In this document: in pieces, positions 16,736 through 24,186 of the stretch
How positions within the stretch are numbered: the stretch's first letter is position 1
Layout of the letters: every line of letters starts with the position of its first letter
Assembly (NCBI GenBank): GCA_023390115.1
Contig: JAEWDM010000039.1
Coordinates: forward strand, 1-30,030
From: Bacillota bacterium
GTDB lineage: Bacteria; Bacillota; Clostridia; Acetivibrionales; DSM-27016
Length of the DNA stretch: 30,030 bases
Reading direction: 5' to 3'
The notes under the pieces: generated by a model
The model's input: only the letters and a program-made list of their open reading frames with translations
Database searches by the model: none
Told to the model about the DNA's origin: nothing
Made by a program: the position numbers and the translations under genes

Positions 16736-17339
16736 TTTCGTCTCCTTTTTATTACTTGCATTTCAGTATCAAATCTCTATTTTTACAGAAGCTTTTCCGA
16801 TTTTTATCTTTCCCTCCCCCCGGTAAGCGGATTTATTCTGCCATAATTAAAATATGTGTCGATGCTATTGCCACATAAATAACCTCCTGAATAAAAATTC
16901 AGCAATACCTGAAGATAATAAAACAGGATATTTTTTTTAAATTATCCTCATTATGAATAACTTCGTGAGATAATGCTTATTATAGATACATTTTAGTAGA
17001 ATTAACTCACTATTTTGGGTGATCTTTCTTGTACAATAATTACTATTTTTTGTATTTACTTGTCGAATATTAATATATTATCTTTTATTTTTAGACAAAA
17101 TCTGATATTGTTATCAATTTTCGAATATATGTTATTGCTAAAAAACAGCATAATTGATATATTATTTACATAACTATTGTAATTTAAATTCAGGCATTCT
17201 TAATTTACGTGGCGTGTCCTTTTATCAGGTTGTTTTTTTCTGCTTATTTGACATTTACAATGTACTCGCTGTGCAAAAGATACTTTTAGCTCTATACGTA
17301 ACACCATAACACAGTTCCTTTATAAAGGAGGCATTTAGC
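16736..17339. promoter_or_regulatory. 604-base AT-rich divergent control region between the Ppx-led operon and luxR-type gene
   Basis: No gene is supported here. Several dyads are visible: CTGAAT-4-ATTCAG (16887-16902), AGGATA/TATCCT around 16925-16948, TATCAATT (17112-17119) with AATTGATA (17152-17159), and ACATT-3-AATGT (17251-17263) overlapping a TTGACA (17248-17253). The octamer TCGAATAT occurs at 17064 and 17121. On the minus strand a TATAAT (16984-16979) could be a -10 for the operon, but its -35 is poor, which fits an activator-dependent promoter. That would leave a leader of about 240 bases. Exact start sites are not determinable. Confidence 0.5.
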
Positions 17340-18131
17340 TTGAATGAGAATGGATGTCTACTTACATATGATAAGACTGATAGAAAAGAAGCTCAGGAAG
17401 GGAAGCCCTCTTATAAGATAGTTTGCCCCATAAACAGCCATAGTGTTAATATACTAAAGCTGATGTTATCTAATTTTGCAAATGAAATAATTTCTTTGTA
17501 TCCCTTCTACAGCTTGGTAGTTCTTACTGACAGCAATTTGACCACTATCTGGTACTGCAAAAATTCTTCTCTGATGCATAAGGAAATAAAGCTGTGTCCC
17601 GGTTTAAGCCTAAAGGAAGAATATACCGGTAAAACAGCTATTTCAGAGTCTCTTAAAAAAAACAGCTTTTCCGTGCTTAAATCCGAAGATGGGGAGGGCA
17701 CGCCACTGAACAAGTTTTCAAGCTGTGCGGCGCCTATTACACTGGACAATGGCTGTGCATATATAGGAGCCTTTTTCCTCAGCTCTATGGCAGAAAACCT
17801 GTCAATAGATTTGTTCAAGCTGTTTTTAAAAAGCATAGAAAACAGCTTTAAAAACAGAATGCTTAAGGACTATGTAACAGATTATGTAAAAAGCAATATG
17901 CTATCTGTATTTGATGTAAATATTCTCACTTCCAGCGAAAAAAAAATCCTTTCTCTGCTGAAAAATGGGTATTCCAACAAGGAACTGGCAGCAATGCTTT
18001 CCATAAGTGAAAACACTGTCAAATCCCATATCAAAATTATTATAGAAAAGCTGTCTTGCAGCAATCGCACGCAAGCAGCAGTCAATGCAATATTTTACGA
18101 TATTTACGACATATTAAAAAATTGTGACTAG
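17340..18131 (+). CDS. LuxR-type transcriptional regulator with AcoR-like GAF sensor domain
   Basis: This 263-residue protein starts at TTG 17340, 8 bases after AAGGAGG. Residues 35-170 resemble the GAF-type sensor of AcoR/sigma-54 activators (LYPFYSLVVLTD, LKEEYTGKTAISESL, then APITLDNGCAYIGAFFLSS), a ligand-sensing fold. Residues 197-253 form a LuxR/FixJ helix-turn-helix (LTSSEKKILSLLKNGYSNKELAAMLSISENTVKSHIKII). No receiver domain or phospho-acceptor pattern is seen, so it probably senses a small molecule directly. It is divergent from the large minus-strand operon across a long control region and has no other partner, so it is the likely regulator of that operon. Confidence 0.85.
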   Translation: MNENGCLLTYDKTDRKEAQEGKPSYKIVCPINSHSVNILKLMLSNFANEIISLYPFYSLVVLTDSNLTTIWYCKNSSLMHKEIKLCPGLSLKEEYTGKTAISESLKKNSFSVLKSEDGEGTPLNKFSSCAAPITLDNGCAYIGAFFLSSMAENLSIDLFKLFLKSIENSFKNRMLKDYVTDYVKSNMLSVFDVNILTSSEKKILSLLKNGYSNKELAAMLSISENTVKSHIKIIIEKLSCSNRTQAAVNAIFYDIYDILKNCD

Positions 18132-18222
18132 TGCCGCATATTCTAAGACTCATTAATTTTTATGCGGCTGCCTGACAATGTAGAGAAAAATATATGGACC
18201 TGATTTTTAAAGCATATATATT

Positions 18223-18252
18223 GGGGCTGCCCTATTAATTTAAGGCAGCCCC
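18223..18252. terminator. Hairpin between convergent luxR-type and GH31 genes
   Basis: There is a perfect 9-bp GC-rich stem, GGGGCTGCC (18223-18231) with GGCAGCCCC (18244-18252), and a 12-base AT-rich loop. It lies between two genes that end towards each other, so it may terminate both. No long T-run follows on either side, so its efficiency is uncertain. Confidence 0.7.
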
Positions 18253-18287
18253 CTCTAACCTTCATACTTTAGCCATCTATTATCCTT

Positions 18288-20624
18288 TTAGGCCTCTTTA
18301 TCTCCCAATGTTAAAGCAATATGCCCCGTAAAGGAATGCGGTATTACTCTCATTCCTTCTTTACAAGCGCCTAAGCTTCCATTTTCAACTGAACCGGAAC
18401 GGCACTCACCCGGTATAACAAGGTTCCATGGCTTTCCGGCACCGCTGGCATCTACAGTTATAACCCCTTCACAGCATTTTACCTCTATGCTGAGCTCAAC
18501 CTGCCCGCAAGTGTTGTATACCGAGGCCGACGCACAGAGTCCATCCTTTATTCCATAAACATATATGTCTACATCATAAGCATAGTCATAGTCCGGCCTG
18601 CTGTCGCAGCTTCCCACGGGAATAATCGCTCCTTCCCTGGCCATAAGGGGAATGCTCATATAGCTGTGCTCTTCCTGCCTCCAGCAGCTTCCGTCCACCC
18701 TTTCTCCCGTCAGAAAATTTGTCCATGCTCCCTCCGGAAGATAATAGCTTGCAACGCCTTCGCTATTGAACACAGGTGCAACCAGCAGCGAGGCCCCCAG
18801 CATATATTGAAGATCCAGAGCCTTGCATGAAGGGTCCCCGGGGTATTCAAGCATCATGGCACGCATCATCGGTATGCCGGTGGAGGCCGCTTCACATGCT
18901 GCGCCGAATAAATAAGGCATAAGCCGGTATTTTAACCGTGTAAAGAACCTTAAAACATCAACCGCTTCTTCGTCAAACAACCATGGCACCCGGTAGGACT
19001 CATTTCCGTGCAGCCGGCTGTGTGAGGACAGCAATCCAAATGCTGTCCACCTCTTATAAATATCAGGAGTAGCCGTCTTCTCAAAACCGCTTATATCATG
19101 GCTCCAGAATCCAAAACCTGACAGGCAGATAGACAGTCCTCCTCTAAGGCTTTCCGCCATTGAGTCGTAGCTGGCCGAGCAATCTCCTCCCCAGTGTACG
19201 GGAAACTTCTGGCTGCCGGTTGTGGCGGAGCGTGCAAAAAGAACAGTATCCTTATTTCCGGCCGACTCCTCCAGTGCTTCATACACCGTCCTGTTGTAGA
19301 GATAGGTGTAATAATTGTGCATTTTTTCAGCATCCGATCCGTCAAAGTATACCACATCTTGAGGTATGCGTTCTCCAAAATCTGTTTTGAAGCAGTCTAC
19401 GCCCATGTCAACAAGCCTTTTTAGCTTGGATTTAAACCATGCTGCAGCTTCGGGATTTGTAAAATCAACAATTCCCATTCCAGCCTGCCATTTATCCCAC
19501 TGCCATACATCCCCATCTCTGGTTTTTATGAGATATCCGTTATCCATTCCCTCCCTGAATAGACAGGATTTCTGAGCAATGTAGGGATTTATCCAAACAC
19601 ATATCTTAAGACCTTTGCCCTTTAGGCGCTTTAGCATACCCTCCGGATCAGGGAATACTTTTTTATCCCATTCGAAGTCACACCATTGGTATTCCTTCAT
19701 CCAGAAGCAATCAAAGTGAAACACGCTCAAAGGAATATTTCTATCCAGCATACCGTCAATGAAGCTGTTCACGGTAGTCTCATCATAGCTGGTGGTAAAC
19801 GAGGTTGTAAGCCATAGCCCGAATGACCATGCAGGAGGCAGGGCGGGCCTTCCCGTAAGCATTGTATAGTTCTCCAGGACTTTTTTGGGCGTACCTCCGC
19901 CGATAATATAATATTCCAGGTATTCTCCCGGCACACTGAACTGGACTCTTGATACATTTTCCGAAGCAATTTCAAAGGATACACGTCCGCAATGGTTTAC
20001 AAATACTCCATATCCGTTGTTTGTAATATAAAACGGTATGTTTTTATATGCCAGCTCACTGCTGGTACCGCCATCCTCATTCCATATATCTACAGTCTGG
20101 CCGTTTTTTACAAACGGCGTAAAGCGCTCTCCCAGACCATAAACATATTCTCCTATTCCAAGATCGAGCTGTTCTCTGACATATGCCTTTTTGTCCTTGC
20201 CGGTAATATATCCCATTCCCTTATACCCTGTGCCTGTAATACGCTTGCCATCATACAAAAAGTCTATCTTCCATCTGCCCTTTTTATTAATATGTGCCGC
20301 CAGCCTGCCACTGGTGAGGCTTGCGATGTCCTCGCTGTCAACTGTACTTACCTTTGCTCCGCTGTCTCTGTACAATTCAAACTCCGGCCCCGTTGTTCTT
20401 TTTCCGCTGTGATGGAAAATCTTAACACATATTACATCCACCATGGGAGAGCTGAGCCCCACTGTGATAAGCGGTTCATTCAAGGTGTCTCCCCTATGCT
20501 CTACAGGCTTGCATGCCGCCCATACAGAAACAGAATTCCCGTCAACGTTTATGTCTCTTACATCAACAGGACTGGATATTTTAACGCCTTCCCTTACGTC
20601 CCAGTACCCATTCGTAAATTTCAT
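18288..20624 (-). CDS. Glycoside hydrolase family 31, alpha-xylosidase (YicI-like)
   Basis: This 778-residue protein closely follows the GH31 alpha-xylosidase layout: an N-terminal beta-sandwich (to ~250), the TIM barrel (~262-575) and C-terminal beta domains. The catalytic nucleophile is Asp415 in CFKTDFGERIP and the acid/base is Asp481 in HWGGDCSASYDSM. Both sit almost exactly where they do in E. coli YicI (416 and 482), and the motif FDGSDAEKMHNYY also matches. There is no signal peptide, so it acts inside the cell on imported oligosaccharides, probably removing alpha-xylose from xyloglucan fragments. It follows the GH3 gene by 60 bases in the same direction and is probably its operon partner. 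The start has AAGGATG before ATG. Confidence 0.9.
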   Translation of the reverse strand: MKFTNGYWDVREGVKISSPVDVRDINVDGNSVSVWAACKPVEHRGDTLNEPLITVGLSSPMVDVICVKIFHHSGKRTTGPEFELYRDSGAKVSTVDSEDIASLTSGRLAAHINKKGRWKIDFLYDGKRITGTGYKGMGYITGKDKKAYVREQLDLGIGEYVYGLGERFTPFVKNGQTVDIWNEDGGTSSELAYKNIPFYITNNGYGVFVNHCGRVSFEIASENVSRVQFSVPGEYLEYYIIGGGTPKKVLENYTMLTGRPALPPAWSFGLWLTTSFTTSYDETTVNSFIDGMLDRNIPLSVFHFDCFWMKEYQWCDFEWDKKVFPDPEGMLKRLKGKGLKICVWINPYIAQKSCLFREGMDNGYLIKTRDGDVWQWDKWQAGMGIVDFTNPEAAAWFKSKLKRLVDMGVDCFKTDFGERIPQDVVYFDGSDAEKMHNYYTYLYNRTVYEALEESAGNKDTVLFARSATTGSQKFPVHWGGDCSASYDSMAESLRGGLSICLSGFGFWSHDISGFEKTATPDIYKRWTAFGLLSSHSRLHGNESYRVPWLFDEEAVDVLRFFTRLKYRLMPYLFGAACEAASTGIPMMRAMMLEYPGDPSCKALDLQYMLGASLLVAPVFNSEGVASYYLPEGAWTNFLTGERVDGSCWRQEEHSYMSIPLMAREGAIIPVGSCDSRPDYDYAYDVDIYVYGIKDGLCASASVYNTCGQVELSIEVKCCEGVITVDASGAGKPWNLVIPGECRSGSVENGSLGACKEGMRVIPHSFTGHIALTLGDKEA

Positions 20625-20684
20625 AAATTCACATCCTTAAAAATATATTTTACGGTTTACTTTTTATAAAGCCTTTATAAAGTG

Positions 20685-22769
20685 CTATTTCTTCAGTTCA
20701 AAGCCGCCCTTAAGCCTTATATCCCGCGAAGAGCCGCCGGCCAGGACCTCAAATGCTCCCGGCTCAGCCATCCAGCCTCCGGTTTTGTCATTATAGAAGG
20801 ACATGGAGGATTCATCCAGCATAATGGAAAGCTCTTTAGTTTCTCCGGGCTTTAAAAACACCTTTTTAAAGCCTTTGAGCTCCTTTTCAGGCCTGACAAG
20901 GCTTGACTCGACATCGCGGATATAAACCTGTGCGGTTTCCCCTCCCTCACGTTCTCCGCTGTTTGTAACACAAAAGGATACCTCAACGCTTTGTCCGCGC
21001 TCTACAGAATGGGGAGTGATTTTTAAACCGCTGTATTCAAAGGCGGTATATGAAAGACCGTGGCCAAAGCAAAACAGGGGTTCTATTTTATTTGTATCAA
21101 AATGCCTGTAGCCCACAAAAATCCCTTCTTTATATTCCACCGTGTCCTTCCCGGGAAATTCTCCTATGCTGTGGGCAGAACAATCCTCAAGCCTTGCAGG
21201 GAATGTTACAGGCAGCTTTCCCGACGGGTTTACATCTCCAAACAACACCTCAGCCATGGCGTTTCCGCCCTCCATGCCGCAGTACCATACCTGCAACAGC
21301 GCCGGAACATTTTTTACCCATGGCTCCATTTCAACAGGCAATCCGCTTATCATTACAACAATGGTATTGGGATTTGCCTCATAAACCCTTTGAATCAATT
21401 CCGGCTGGCGGTATGGCATACTCATATCCGTCCTGTCGGAGGCTTCGGTGTCAAAATTATGGTTTAATCCGGCAAACACAACAGCCACATCCGACATTGC
21501 AGCGGCCTTTATAGCTTCCTCCATCAGCATATCTGCCGCCGCCTCGCTTTCCGAATACCCTCTGGCATAATTGATTTTTATTTTGCCGTCCAATCTCTTT
21601 TCAAGGCCCTCTAAAGGTGAGATCTCGTACAAGGCCTTAACCTCGGAGCTTTGACCTCCAGACGCATGCTTTTTGACGGCATTGTCCCCTATGACAGCTA
21701 TTGAGCTTATTCTCACCTCGTCTAAAGGCAGTATCCCATTTTCATTTTTCAAAAGGGTAATTGCTTCTCTGGCTATATCCAGCGAAACCTTCTGATGCTT
21801 TGCCGTATTATACGATCCCTTGCATCTGTTTTCGTCAAACATTCCCGTCTTAAACCTCAGTCTGAGCGCCCTCCTCACCTTGTCGTCAACAATGCTTTCC
21901 TCTACCAGACCGTTTTTAACTGCCTCCACTAAAGCATCCGCAAGGTAGAACTCGTTATAGGGCTTTTCTGTTCCCATTTCAATATCAAGACCGTTATTTG
22001 CAGCCTCCACAGTATCGTGAGTACCGCTCCAATCTGAAATAACAGCTCCGTCAAATCCCCATTCTCCCTTAAGAATAGTTTTAAGAAGGTATTCATTGTG
22101 ACAGCAGTACTGTCCTTTAAGCTTGTTGTATGCTCCCATTACCGAGAAAGCGCCTCCCTCTTCCACACAGGCCTTAAAGCCGGGAAGGTATATCTCCCTA
22201 AGAGCGCGCTCATCCATTTCCACACTGACGCTCAGCCTGTTTGTCTCCTGGTTGTTTGCCGCAAAGTGTTTTACACATGCTGCCGCATTCTGCTGCTGTA
22301 CGCCTTTTATGTATGGCACGGCAATTCTGGAAATGAGGTAAGGGTCCTCACTTAAGTACTCGAAATTTCTTCCGCACAGGGGCGACCTCATTATATTTAT
22401 TCCCGGCCCAAGCACCACATCCTTTCCCCTTGCTCTTGCCTCCTGTCCCATTCCGGAGCCGAAATCGTAAGCCCTTTCATCATTCCACGTTGCCGCAAGT
22501 GCTATTAATGAACAAAAATAGCTTACGAAGTCATCGGTCTGTCCTGTAGTTTCAAATTTATGCTCCTTAAATTCCTGTCTTATGCCATGGGGGCCGTCGG
22601 TTGTGACAATAGGAGGAATTCCCAGCCTCTCCACACCTGCGGTTTTAAACAATGTATTTCCGTGGCAAAGAGAAACCTTCTCTTCCAGAGTCATCTGGGA
22701 AATAAGGCTTGAAATCTGCTCCTCAATTTGAGCAAGCTTGGCTCTGCTGTCCTTTTCAGTAGTCTGCAT
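20685..22769 (-). CDS. Glycoside hydrolase family 3 beta-glucosidase
   Basis: This 694-residue protein has the GH3 layout: an (alpha/beta)8 domain with TTDGPHGIRQ near 56-66 and KHFAANNQE near 167-175, and the nucleophile Asp246 in GAVISDWSGTHDT. The second alpha/beta sandwich domain follows (GDNAVKKHASGGQSSEV), then a C-terminal fibronectin-III-like domain. No signal peptide is present, so it is an intracellular beta-glucosidase (or beta-xylosidase-like) enzyme. Start ATG at 22769 lies 8 bases after GGGAG; an in-frame ATG 14 codons upstream lacks a ribosome site. With the GH31 enzyme it would break down xyloglucan-type oligosaccharides. It is transcribed away from an AraC regulator that probably controls it. 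Confidence 0.92.
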   Translation of the reverse strand: MQTTEKDSRAKLAQIEEQISSLISQMTLEEKVSLCHGNTLFKTAGVERLGIPPIVTTDGPHGIRQEFKEHKFETTGQTDDFVSYFCSLIALAATWNDERAYDFGSGMGQEARARGKDVVLGPGINIMRSPLCGRNFEYLSEDPYLISRIAVPYIKGVQQQNAAACVKHFAANNQETNRLSVSVEMDERALREIYLPGFKACVEEGGAFSVMGAYNKLKGQYCCHNEYLLKTILKGEWGFDGAVISDWSGTHDTVEAANNGLDIEMGTEKPYNEFYLADALVEAVKNGLVEESIVDDKVRRALRLRFKTGMFDENRCKGSYNTAKHQKVSLDIAREAITLLKNENGILPLDEVRISSIAVIGDNAVKKHASGGQSSEVKALYEISPLEGLEKRLDGKIKINYARGYSESEAAADMLMEEAIKAAAMSDVAVVFAGLNHNFDTEASDRTDMSMPYRQPELIQRVYEANPNTIVVMISGLPVEMEPWVKNVPALLQVWYCGMEGGNAMAEVLFGDVNPSGKLPVTFPARLEDCSAHSIGEFPGKDTVEYKEGIFVGYRHFDTNKIEPLFCFGHGLSYTAFEYSGLKITPHSVERGQSVEVSFCVTNSGEREGGETAQVYIRDVESSLVRPEKELKGFKKVFLKPGETKELSIMLDESSMSFYNDKTGGWMAEPGAFEVLAGGSSRDIRLKGGFELKK

Positions 22770-22862
22770 TGTCCATTCTCCCTTCTTATAAATAAACAAA
22801 TAACTAAACAAGCAATTATTTTCATGCTGAATTGTATTGAAAAAGTCTTATATTTTAATATA

Positions 22863-22891
22863 ATTATATTGATGTTTTCATTATCTGTCTT
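22863..22891 (-). promoter_or_regulatory. Probable sigma-A promoter of the GH3-GH31 operon
   Basis: On the minus strand, -35 AAGACA (22891-22886, 4 of 6) and a perfect -10 TATAAT (22868-22863) are spaced 17 bases apart, about 90 bases upstream of the GH3 start. The weak -35 directly abuts the left arm of the 22893-22923 inverted repeat, the geometry expected for AraC-type activation. Confidence 0.6.
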
Positions 22892-22892
22892 A

Positions 22893-22923
22893 CAATATTT
22901 TGATGTAAAATATCAAAATATTG
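22893..22923. promoter_or_regulatory. Perfect 12-bp inverted repeat, probable operator for the divergent AraC regulator
   Basis: CAATATTTTGAT (22893-22904) and its exact complement ATCAAAATATTG (22912-22923) are separated by 7 bases, between divergent GH3 and araC-type genes. The same segment also carries TTGATG/TTGATA elements in direct orientation at 22900 and 22921, exactly 21 bases apart, with a third at 22869. A spacing of 21 bases is typical for AraC-family half-sites. Confidence 0.6.
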
Positions 22924-22966
22924 ATATTTTATTTTTTATGCCATCAATATAGGGGCTTGAAGCAAT

Positions 22967-23869
22967 ATGGACATACAAATTTTAAAGGAAAACAGAATAC
23001 ATGGTGACCCGCTGTTTCCATTAAGCCTATATTCAATGGAGTGCGGGGAGGGAGATACTCTTTTTGAATGCCATTGGCATGATGAGCTGGAGTTGCTTGT
23101 CATCAACAGCGGAAAAGTGCTGGTTCAGGTTGACACAGACTATTACGAGCTATTTGCCGGGCAAGCGATTTTTATAAACGGGGGAGAAATTCATGCCGCA
23201 TACAACAGGGGCTGCCGCCGCTGCTCATTTTCGGCCATAGTATTCGGCCAAAGCCTTATTAACAGCTATGCCTATGATCTTCCCCAGAAAAATTTCATCG
23301 ATCCCCTTATCAAAAGAAAATATATTCTTCCTATTCACTTAAAAGCGTCTCACAAGTGGGAAGAGGAAGCCCTGTCGTCTATTAATACGATACTCTCTCT
23401 CTCTGTCTCAAGGCCCTATGCTTACGAGCTTATTATAAAAGGACACATTTATATAATATTTTCCCTGCTGCTGTCAAACGCAGACAGAAAGCCTGAAAAA
23501 GCCAATTATTCCGATAATTCCGGCAAAATAGAGAAATTGAAAAGAGTTCTGGCATATATCCAGTCAAATTACTCCGAAAAAATAAGCCTTAACGATCTGG
23601 CCCGGCTGTCGGGCATGAGCGAGGGCCATTTCTGCAAGTTTTTTAAAGCTATGGTTAATAAAAAGCCCATGGACTACCTGAATTGCTACAGAGTTAGCAG
23701 AGCAGCCGTTCTTATTGAAAATACCGATGAAAAAATCATCGATATATCTATGAAAACCGGCTTTGACAACTGCAGCTACTTTATAAAGACCTTTAAGCAC
23801 TATATGAAATGCACCCCCTCCCAATACAGAAAGTCAAAGGCTGTCCCCTTAGATTCTGGCAATATTTAA
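22967..23869 (+). CDS. AraC-family regulator with N-terminal cupin domain (GH3-GH31 control)
   Basis: This 300-residue protein has an N-terminal cupin-like sugar-sensing domain (ECHWHDELELLVINSGK to INGGEIHAAYN, ~25-90). The C-terminal double helix-turn-helix of AraC/XylS regulators occupies about 190-290 (YIQSNYSEKISLNDLARLSG, then DISMKTGFDNCSYFIKTFKHYMKCTPSQYRK). It is divergent from the GH3-GH31 operon by 197 bases, with an obvious inverted repeat in the gap. Local control of those glycosidases in response to an oligosaccharide is the straightforward inference. The ATG at 22967 is preceded by a weak AGGGG about 12 bases away. Confidence 0.9.
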   Translation: MDIQILKENRIHGDPLFPLSLYSMECGEGDTLFECHWHDELELLVINSGKVLVQVDTDYYELFAGQAIFINGGEIHAAYNRGCRRCSFSAIVFGQSLINSYAYDLPQKNFIDPLIKRKYILPIHLKASHKWEEEALSSINTILSLSVSRPYAYELIIKGHIYIIFSLLLSNADRKPEKANYSDNSGKIEKLKRVLAYIQSNYSEKISLNDLARLSGMSEGHFCKFFKAMVNKKPMDYLNCYRVSRAAVLIENTDEKIIDISMKTGFDNCSYFIKTFKHYMKCTPSQYRKSKAVPLDSGNI

Positions 23870-23917
23870 ATGACTGTGATATAATTAATTATACTTTTAA
23901 AAAAGGAGAGTGCTATT

Positions 23918-24115
23918 ATGAATATGTCAGGCATACCCCTTCAGTATATGAGCAGTGTAAAACAGGCTCTTGGAATATCGGTTTTAAGAAAATCAATGAA
24001 TCAGGATGCGTCCACAGTTTCAGCCCTCATAAGCAATATGCAGTCCGCCGGTGCACAGGCCATGGAGCATTCCGTAACCCCCCATATAGGAGGCAATGTG
24101 GATATAAGAGTTTAA
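23918..24115 (+). CDS. YjfB-family putative motility protein
   Basis: This 65-residue protein ends in SVTPHIGGNVDIRV, the hallmark C-terminus of the YjfB family (Pfam YjfB_motility). It also has the usual amphipathic helices (VKQALGISVLRKSMNQDASTVSALISNMQ). The family is linked to motility by expression and regulon data, but its biochemical role is unknown. It has a strong ribosome site (AAAAAAGGAG) and a TATAAT at 23880-23885 that could be a -10. No flagellar genes are nearby, so it stands alone between an araC gene and a cell-wall hydrolase gene. Confidence 0.85.
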   Translation: MNMSGIPLQYMSSVKQALGISVLRKSMNQDASTVSALISNMQSAGAQAMEHSVTPHIGGNVDIRV

Positions 24116-24124
24116 TACATGGCA

Positions 24125-24175
24125 CACTCTTTCTCTTCTATTAATAAAATGAAAGAAGAGAATAATATTAGAGTG
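24125..24175 (+). promoter_or_regulatory. Two-part hairpin that covers the weak ribosome site of the M14 peptidase gene
   Basis: The continuous left strand CACTCT-TTCTCTTCT (24125-24139) pairs with AGAAGAGAA (24154-24162) and, past a 7-base bulge, with AGAGTG (24170-24175). The outer stem includes GAGTGG (24171-24176), the only ribosome-site-like sequence before ATG 24187. It could be a terminator of the yjfB-type gene (no T-run seen) or a translational control structure. Confidence 0.45.
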
Positions 24176-24186
24176 GTCTTAAAAAA

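Noticed and set aside
17248..17284. TTGACA promoter for the LuxR-type gene
   Set aside because: A perfect -35 is present, but no acceptable -10 occurs 16-18 bases downstream (GTGCAA at 17; GATACT is 25 away), so it was not listed as a promoter.
19992..20669. Plus-strand open frame of 225 codons antisense to the GH31 gene
   Set aside because: It is fully opposite a clear GH31 gene, has no ribosome site, and its composition is that of a shadow frame; likewise 8752-9399 opposite the desulfurase and 6183-6695 opposite the dehydratase alpha subunit.
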